DNA from: Comamonas testosteroni TK102
GTDB lineage: Bacteria; Pseudomonadota; Gammaproteobacteria; Burkholderiales; Burkholderiaceae_C
Direction of reading: 5' to 3'
DNA length: 64,000 nucleotides
Assembly: GCF_000739375.1 (NCBI RefSeq)
Contig: NZ_CP006704.1
Coordinates: forward strand, 930,001 to 994,000
Under the pieces are notes generated by a model, which saw only the letters and a list, made by a program, of their open reading frames with translations, was not told the DNA's origin and searched no databases. The translations under genes and the position numbers were made by a program. This document shows positions 58,535 to 64,000 of the stretch, piece after piece (position 1 is the stretch's first letter; every line of letters starts with the position of its first letter).

Positions 58535-60327
58535 AGTTGCGGCGCACGGCTCGACAAATAGTCAAGCAGGCGCTTGCGTGGATAGATGTCCGCAGCAGTC
58601 TGAATATTGCGCAATGGGGCTATCGCCTGGTCGGCGGTCAGCGCAAAGTGCGTCTCCATCAGATCCGCCAGGAACGCAGTCACATTGCTCTGATTGCGGA
58701 AGTAGGCCAGTGGCCCCTCAAAGGTCAGGCGCTTTTGCCCCAAGCTGAACGCCTGTTGTCGTAATTGGTCGAGCGTGTCCGCCTGGCTAAGTAGTGCATT
58801 TATTGCCGGCACGTTGACAACAGCTGCAGCGCCTATTCGATTGCGCAGGCGCTTCATCATGACCGCTGTGATGACGTGAATGCCGTGGCGGTAGATCAGG
58901 CGTTCTTGGCTGCGTGCCGGCGCTCGCAGCTCGTAATCAACAACCAAGGCGCGGATGGCGCGGTGGCACAAAACGGCATTGACCAGTGCCGCGCCCGTTA
59001 GCGTGTTGGCGAAGAGTGCTTGGTACTCGGCGGAATCAGGTTTGGCGAGCCTCGCTGGGTCGCTCTTGAGCCACACGGCGTATCGAGGATCGTGTTGCTG
59101 TGAGGCCAGGGCTCTCAGCGCCTCATCCAGCGTAATCGCTGTGGGGCCGGTCGCCAGCGCCTCGGGGCGATAGTGATACTCGAATCCCAGGTGGGCGATT
59201 TCCTGCCGCAGCCGCTCTTGGTTTTCATCGAGCGACGCAAAGTTGGCGGTCTGGACAGGGTTCTGGTGGTTGCGGGCTTTGGTTACCCGCTTACCGAATG
59301 GCCCGTCCGCTGGTGCCTTGATAAGGGTGAGCATCACCTTTGCGTCGTCGATGTTCCTGCCCGGATGCTGGCGCACGAACTCGGCTGCCGACGCCACCGT
59401 CTGTGCGCCATTGATGATGGACAGTCCGCGAACCTTGAATTTCTTGGCACCGTTCTTGGTGGCCTTCGGCTCGATCAGGTCACAGACGGCAGTGACGCCA
59501 TTGTTGAGATAGAAAAAGTCGCCCGGAGCATCGTGCAGGGTGGTCTTGATGGCCTTGTTGACATCGGACTTGCTGCTACCGAGAAAGTACCGGATGTTCC
59601 TTTCGTACAGGGCTTTGCCATGTGTCTGATGGAGCGTCACCAAGTCGCCCAAGCGCGCGACGCCGTAATACGTGCTTCGTGGATGTTCGACCTTTTCGTG
59701 CTTCTGCAAGGCGATTTCGGCGTGCACCTGTGCATAAGCTTGCTCCGCCAGTAGGTCGCGGGTGATCTCGCTCGCTGTGTAGTACTCCACTTGCTTGACC
59801 AACCGCTCTTCATCTAAGTCTTCGTCGCCGAGCAACGCCTGCAACGCATCGCTGGCCGTCTTGGAGATGCCATCGCCCGTGAAAGGCACAACCAACTTGA
59901 TGTGGCTGCATGAGTCGAGCGCACTTTCGATGTCAGGCTTGCGGGCCTGCACATTTGCGTTGAAGGCGCCGAAGTCCTGCTTCAGTAGCAGGCGGATGCC
60001 CTCGCAGAACGGCAGAGCATCTTCCTGCTTGAACTGCTCCGACTCCTTCAGCTTCGTCTGTAATAGATACAGCGTCTCGGTTGTGGCGTCATAGTGGATC
60101 GCATCGAGGCCTTTGTCCTGATAATCGTCCACCACGGATACGGCAGCCGCTTGTGGTGTGATGTCGAGGAGCTTGTGCAGGACGAAGGCGCTGAAGGCAC
60201 GCGAGAGTTGTTTGGCGGCTTGGTCGGCTGCGCTGACTTTGCCAAGGAGCGGTGGCAGGTACGGGACGAAGCGTGTTGCCAGCACTGTCTTCAGGATGGC
60301 CAGGTAATGCGGTTCGAGTGCGGCCAT
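58531..60327 (-). CDS. AIPR-family (abortive infection phage resistance) protein
   Basis: A 598-residue protein with AIPR-domain hallmarks: RNIRYFLGS at 242-250, DFFYLNNGVTAVCD around 269-282 and SIINGAQTV at 302-310. The N-terminal region has a restriction-nuclease-like pattern, D75 in KGLDAIHYD followed by LLQTK with Q90 and K92, fitting a D-x(n)-QxK variant of the PD-(D/E)xK core. AIPR proteins are associated with phage-resistance loci. Here it lies between the SMC-like ATPase (four bases after it) and the methyltransferase (four-base overlap), so it is an integral part of the system. A nuclease function is inferred. Confidence 0.88.
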   Translation of the reverse strand: MAALEPHYLAILKTVLATRFVPYLPPLLGKVSAADQAAKQLSRAFSAFVLHKLLDITPQAAAVSVVDDYQDKGLDAIHYDATTETLYLLQTKLKESEQFKQEDALPFCEGIRLLLKQDFGAFNANVQARKPDIESALDSCSHIKLVVPFTGDGISKTASDALQALLGDEDLDEERLVKQVEYYTASEITRDLLAEQAYAQVHAEIALQKHEKVEHPRSTYYGVARLGDLVTLHQTHGKALYERNIRYFLGSSKSDVNKAIKTTLHDAPGDFFYLNNGVTAVCDLIEPKATKNGAKKFKVRGLSIINGAQTVASAAEFVRQHPGRNIDDAKVMLTLIKAPADGPFGKRVTKARNHQNPVQTANFASLDENQERLRQEIAHLGFEYHYRPEALATGPTAITLDEALRALASQQHDPRYAVWLKSDPARLAKPDSAEYQALFANTLTGAALVNAVLCHRAIRALVVDYELRAPARSQERLIYRHGIHVITAVMMKRLRNRIGAAAVVNVPAINALLSQADTLDQLRQQAFSLGQKRLTFEGPLAYFRNQSNVTAFLADLMETHFALTADQAIAPLRNIQTAADIYPRKRLLDYLSSRAPQL

Positions 60328-60331
60328 ATCG

Positions 60332-62656
60332 TCAGCTCGGCTTTCTCAATGGATGGAGGCGACGGGTTTCTCCAGACGTTGCCCAGTAGCTACCTGACTT
60401 AGAGCTTCGTGGCCAGCCGGCATCTTGGTCGATGACGGCATCTGCCAATGCAAGCACCTCCAGACCGAAGGTGAGCGCATCGCTGTCGAGCAGCTCGAAA
60501 GAAATCTGATTGAAATGGCAGCCAAACACGTTTCGTACTTGAGCGATCTGTACCAGCTTGCTCAGGTGTGGTTCGAGGGCGAATGGGGTGTAAGTGACTT
60601 GCCCGTGCTCATCCTCTTTGCGATGCTCAACGCGCAAGGCCTTCTTCAATTTGCCGTCTATGGCGGGCAGCAGATCACCGAGGGTGTAGTTGCTGCCGAC
60701 GCGTCGAGGTACGCTGCACTCATACGTCATCGTGAGGAAATCCAGAATGGCTTCCAAGACCACTCCCGCCTTGGCGCAAATTGCCTGAAGGTCGGGGTCT
60801 GTGGCATTGACCGAAGCCCTAAGCCGAGTGGTTTCCGGCAAGCTGTTTGCGTACGCAATGCCAGCTCCTAGCGACCAGCGGCGCAGCTCTACGAACTGGC
60901 ATTGACCGTGCTTTAGCCATCCCCATCTCAGCTTGTGTCGCCACGGACCGTAGTGGGTGGTGACTAGGCAATGGCGAAACCTAGCAGTGACGTCGTAAAC
61001 CATCTCGATGACTCGATCAACATGGGGCTCGTCTACGCTGCCCAGGACGTCATCAAGAACCAAGATCTTTTGTTCTGGCGCATCTCGTTCGGCTAGGGCC
61101 AAGAAGACGCAAAGACCAAGGGTGTCCAGGTGAGAATCACTGAAATAGGCCTGAGGCGGCGTGTCTGACTTGCCGCCGAACTCGGTGGTGATGTCTAGTG
61201 AGGCGCGGCGCCCTTCATCGAGGGCCAAGGAAATTTTGTTCAGCCCCTCGCCTGGGTGAACCATGTCGTAGAGCTCACCAACACGTTGAGCGATGCCGGC
61301 CAGAACGGAATCGGTGAACTGCTTGCGCTGTCCTTCAACGATATCCAGCATCTTTTTCAGGTGCGGCAGAGTTTCTTCATGCTCGCCGGCAGCCTGAGCG
61401 TTTTGCTCATAGGCAGTCAGGGCATCTTTCAGCGTGCCAATGAAGCGGGCGTCTTCCGCTAGCGTTGTTGATTCCAACGCCCAACTATCTCTAAGAGGTT
61501 GATTCAGCGTAAGCCAATCAGGCCACAGTGCTACATCGGACGGTAGGGCGACGTTTGGAAGCGAAATATCTGCAGAGAGCTGGTCAGAGCTGAACAACTG
61601 GGAAAGGCCCTGCGCAGCCAGTCCCGCAGCATGAATGGCGTCTTGCAATCGCTGCTTGGCGCCATTAAGAGCGAGTTCCTTCGTGCTGACTTCAAGCCTG
61701 GCTGCTTCAAGTTGGCCATACGCACTTTGAGATTCGATCCTTCGATCTACTTCAGCGGCAAGACCTTTGGCTCGTTCGGCACTGCCACAAAGGGGGCAAG
61801 TAGATGGATCAGGATGACTTCTCAAATGAGCTTGTGCTGCTTTGAGAAGACCCAAAATCTCCAAGTAGTCGGCGGCAACTGAATCCTTGAGCCCCGCTAG
61901 CTTGGCATTCGCTCCATTCAGCGCTGCCTCGCATTGACTGTGTGCAGCTCGTAGCGATTGGATTGTTGCTGGATGATTCGACAGCGCGTCCCATTTGAGG
62001 ATCAGCTGATCTAGCATCGCTTTTCGGGCAACCAGGCTACTTCGATCTTGGGCAACCAAAGCTTTGGCCCACTCAATTTGACTGCTAGCCTGAGGCTTTC
62101 CTGCACGCTCCCAGAAGGACTCGATTGCCCGTTTGTTTTCATCAATACGCGCAATGACAATCTTTTCGTTATCTTCCGTATCCTTCACCAGTTTGCGCAA
62201 CGAGTTCTCTGACGCTTCTGCTAGAGCGACATCCACAAAGCGGCTGATTGCTTGGTATCTCTCTGCAGGCTTGGCCTCAACAAGCTTAAGAATTTGGGCG
62301 CGTCGCAGCACCTCGACGCTAGGTCGCAGTGCGGCGTTGGCGACGTTGACGTTCGATTTTTCGAGCGAAGCAATGCAGTCACCTGCTGAAGTCTTCAATG
62401 TCACTCGAACGTCGGACGCATTCTTGCCGACAGTGGGCCAGTACTTATGTATTGCGCTGCCTAGGCCTCTGGTGTCCAGAGAGCCGACTTTTCCGTTGCC
62501 AAGCAAGTCCAACGCATCGCAAATGGTGGATTTGCCAGTGCCGTTCTCGCCGTAGATGATGGTGAGCTTCTTTCCCTTCTCAAATGTCAGCTCGACCGGC
62601 CTGGCGGCTCCCCGCAGTCCTTCGATCTTTATGCCCCCCAATGAAACTTTGCTCAT
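60332..62656 (-). CDS. SMC/RloC-like ATPase with zinc hook and C-terminal HEPN-like motif
   Basis: A 774-residue AAA/ABC-type ATPase. Walker A is IYGENGTGKSTICDAL (GENGTGKS at 36-43). Coiled-coil stretches (about 150-270 and 300-440) flank a zinc-hook CPLC (287-290), as in Rad50. A divergent signature SDSHLDTLGL (507-516) and Walker B ILVLDDVLGSVD (531-542) with H-loop VTTHYG complete the head. About 190 residues then follow, unlike RecF/RecN. They include VRNVFGCHFN, in which R708-N709-x4-H714 matches the HEPN ribonuclease motif. This layout resembles RloC (zinc-hook ATPase plus anticodon nuclease). The start overlaps the 63-residue gene by four bases. Confidence 0.85.
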   Translation of the reverse strand: MSKVSLGGIKIEGLRGAARPVELTFEKGKKLTIIYGENGTGKSTICDALDLLGNGKVGSLDTRGLGSAIHKYWPTVGKNASDVRVTLKTSAGDCIASLEKSNVNVANAALRPSVEVLRRAQILKLVEAKPAERYQAISRFVDVALAEASENSLRKLVKDTEDNEKIVIARIDENKRAIESFWERAGKPQASSQIEWAKALVAQDRSSLVARKAMLDQLILKWDALSNHPATIQSLRAAHSQCEAALNGANAKLAGLKDSVAADYLEILGLLKAAQAHLRSHPDPSTCPLCGSAERAKGLAAEVDRRIESQSAYGQLEAARLEVSTKELALNGAKQRLQDAIHAAGLAAQGLSQLFSSDQLSADISLPNVALPSDVALWPDWLTLNQPLRDSWALESTTLAEDARFIGTLKDALTAYEQNAQAAGEHEETLPHLKKMLDIVEGQRKQFTDSVLAGIAQRVGELYDMVHPGEGLNKISLALDEGRRASLDITTEFGGKSDTPPQAYFSDSHLDTLGLCVFLALAERDAPEQKILVLDDVLGSVDEPHVDRVIEMVYDVTARFRHCLVTTHYGPWRHKLRWGWLKHGQCQFVELRRWSLGAGIAYANSLPETTRLRASVNATDPDLQAICAKAGVVLEAILDFLTMTYECSVPRRVGSNYTLGDLLPAIDGKLKKALRVEHRKEDEHGQVTYTPFALEPHLSKLVQIAQVRNVFGCHFNQISFELLDSDALTFGLEVLALADAVIDQDAGWPRSSKSGSYWATSGETRRLHPLRKPS

Positions 62657-62844
62657 GCGGCGCCCTCCGCCGTTGCTTTCTTCTTGTCTAGCGATTTTTG
62701 CGCAGCAAGTAACCAGTCTTCGGCTTTCATAGTTCCGGCCGATAGCTTGGGGCCGTATTGCTTGGCATCTTCGGCCAATACCAGTCCTTCCTGTACTAGC
62801 AAAGGAAGGAATGTTTCAACTAACTGCTCTGATGGTGTTTTCAA
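62653..62844 (-). CDS. Small protein of the defence operon
   Basis: A 63-residue protein of unknown function starting with TTG at 62844, preceded by a strong Shine-Dalgarno (AGGGGG, about six bases upstream). It is mainly helical and charged: VETFLPLLVQEGLVLAEDAK near 9-28 and AEDWLLAAQKSLDKKKA near 41-57. Its stop overlaps the ATPase start by four bases, so it is translated with that gene. It may be a partner or antitoxin-like inhibitor of the ATPase/HEPN protein; this is inferred only from size and coupling. Confidence 0.78.
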   Translation of the reverse strand: MKTPSEQLVETFLPLLVQEGLVLAEDAKQYGPKLSAGTMKAEDWLLAAQKSLDKKKATAEGAA

Positions 62845-62883
62845 TTTGTCCCCCTGGAGAAACTTTAATTGGCTAGATGGAAC

Positions 62884-64000
62884 TCAGATCAACTCCCACT
62901 CTACGGTGAATAGCGTCTGCTCGTTCACGTCCTGCTGAAGCTTGCCTTCCAACTGACTGATCAGCTCATTGCGCTCAGCCTCAATCGCATCCTGGCGGTT
63001 GAAAAGCTCGCGCCGCAGCTTCGCGCGCTTGGTTTCAAGCTCCCTTTGCTGCTTCTGCCAGGAGAGCTTCTCTTCCAGCGAGGGGGCACTGGCTGCCGTG
63101 CGACGTACTTCCTTGATCTGGCGGTCGATTTCTTTGATCTCGTGCTCAATACCCAGCTTCAGGTCATCGGCCCATGCATCAAGCTTCTGGACTTCTTGCT
63201 CGAAGTAACCCAGGTTGCGCTGGTTGATCTCGCGAAGCACAGCAGACATCCGCGTCGCTACGTCTTCACGGAGGTGGGCGACATCTGAGCCAACTTGCGC
63301 GGAAGGCTGTGTTCGCGCGGGCAAACGCAGGAGCTTTTCTGGGTCGTCTTCCGCCAGGGGCTGACCGTCTGAGGTGATGGCGGCCACAATCAGGCGCTGC
63401 TCTTCGTTTCCGAGGGACTCAACAGTCACAAGCTTCAAGGTCAGCCAGCCGGTCTTGCCACGATAGGGTTTGAGGGTACTGACTTGGATGCCGTGTGCAT
63501 CGTAGTCAAAGACGAGCCGCGAGCCCGCAAGCACAAGGCCCTTTGCCTTATCTGTCACCCACTCGGCAAGCGGATGGCCGATGCGATAGAGGTGCGAGTC
63601 GCCAGAACGGCGAGGCAGCTCATAGCGACCGAGTTCAACGGAATTGAGGGTGTCGGCCGGGAGGCACTGAAGGAAGAAGCCATCTTCATCAAAATGGGCG
63701 CACTCCCCCAGCGCCGCCCGCGTTAGTTCGAGCAGCATGTTTTCGTACTTGTTGCGTGCAGCACGGCTATCAGCTGCACGCAGGCGCAGCTTGTCCTGGA
63801 CTTCTTCATCAAAGTTCTCCAGCAGGATTTGCCGGGTCTTGACCATGGCCTCGTTGATCTCGCCAGACAAGTCACGTTGCAACTGCTCGAAGCTGGACTT
63901 GATCGCATCCGGATCACGGCAGTTTTGATAGATGTCCGCGATGCGCCGCTCGAAGTCCACGCCTGAGCCGATGGCCCCTAGCACCTCGTCGCTGGCTCCA
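62884..64000 (-). CDS. C-terminal part of a probable SNF2/HepA-type helicase (5' end outside window)
   Basis: The reading frame is open to the window edge; 371 residues are visible. The first visible residues GASDEVLGAIGSGVDFERRI match the region following the helicase core of SNF2/RapA-like proteins in defence loci. A domain near 100-250 follows, then a long charged coiled coil (about 250-355; KEIDRQIKEVRRTAASAPSL, KQQRELETKRAKLRRELFNR) and the end LFTVEWELI. No helicase motif is in view, so the helicase call rests on this C-terminal pattern and on the operon. An in-frame GTG at 63984 is not the real start. It lies 39 bases before the small gene. Confidence 0.65.
   Translation of the reverse strand, partial: GASDEVLGAIGSGVDFERRIADIYQNCRDPDAIKSSFEQLQRDLSGEINEAMVKTRQILLENFDEEVQDKLRLRAADSRAARNKYENMLLELTRAALGECAHFDEDGFFLQCLPADTLNSVELGRYELPRRSGDSHLYRIGHPLAEWVTDKAKGLVLAGSRLVFDYDAHGIQVSTLKPYRGKTGWLTLKLVTVESLGNEEQRLIVAAITSDGQPLAEDDPEKLLRLPARTQPSAQVGSDVAHLREDVATRMSAVLREINQRNLGYFEQEVQKLDAWADDLKLGIEHEIKEIDRQIKEVRRTAASAPSLEEKLSWQKQQRELETKRAKLRRELFNRQDAIEAERNELISQLEGKLQQDVNEQTLFTVEWELI

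Noticed and set aside
54084..64000. BREX or DISARM assignment for the defence operon
   Set aside because: No PglZ, BrxC/L, DUF1998 or PLD protein is visible. The methyltransferase is of the beta (type III Mod) class next to a Res-type nuclease. The part beyond the edge could change this.

Overview
The window is chromosomal DNA from a GC-rich betaproteobacterium, most likely Comamonas or a close relative in the Comamonadaceae. This rests on gene order (HIT, DUF971, ubiE, Tim44-like, SCP2, ubiB; prs, tRNA-Gln, ispE, lolB, TPR; creBCD, rapZ, recN, nadK, hrcA), on a fused DUF3683/FAD/Fe-S oxidoreductase, and on dispersed intergenic repeats of a type I associate with that family. No species marker is present, so the genus is inferred.

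Bases 1-47,933 are core genome. From left to right they hold a ugpBAEC glycerol-3-phosphate importer (ugpC cut by the window edge) with a candidate Pho box, then the 1,305-residue oxidoreductase. Next come a ubiquinone cluster (ubiE, SCP2/UbiJ-like, ubiB), a Na+/solute symporter, FmdB-like and DUF502 genes with aspS, and nudB and folE flanking an EEP-family phosphatase. Two transporters, a divergent tautomerase/LysR pair and a five-gene dipeptide-type ABC importer follow. The rest of the core is a ferredoxin, pth, rplY, prs, tRNA-Gln, ispE, lolB, a TPR protein, mutM, a dynamin-like GTPase, mutY, creBCD with a small coupled gene, rapZ, recN, nadK, hrcA and a CAU-anticodon tRNA.

The composition changes just after that tRNA (47,857-47,933), and the rest of the window looks like a genomic island using the tRNA 3' end as its attachment site. 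The first part (48.2-51.6 kb, visibly AT-richer) is plasmid/phage-like: an unknown protein, an AlpA-like regulator, a RecA-like protein with a broken P-loop and a C-terminal HTH, and a replication-initiator-like protein. A stand-alone UvrD-type helicase follows and ends in a strong terminator.

The second part (54,084-64,000, minus strand) is a compact operon of at least six genes that reads as an anti-phage system. In transcription order it has the C-terminal part of a probable SNF2/HepA-type helicase (cut by the window edge), a 63-residue protein, a zinc-hook SMC-like ATPase, an AIPR-family protein with a nuclease-like motif, a beta-class DNA methyltransferase and a Res-type restriction helicase-nuclease. 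Three of the five junctions are 4-base stop/start overlaps. The ATPase has a C-terminal extension with an R-N-x4-H motif typical of HEPN ribonucleases, which suggests an RloC/PrrC-like guard of a restriction-modification core. This cluster is the best candidate for an undescribed or poorly described system.
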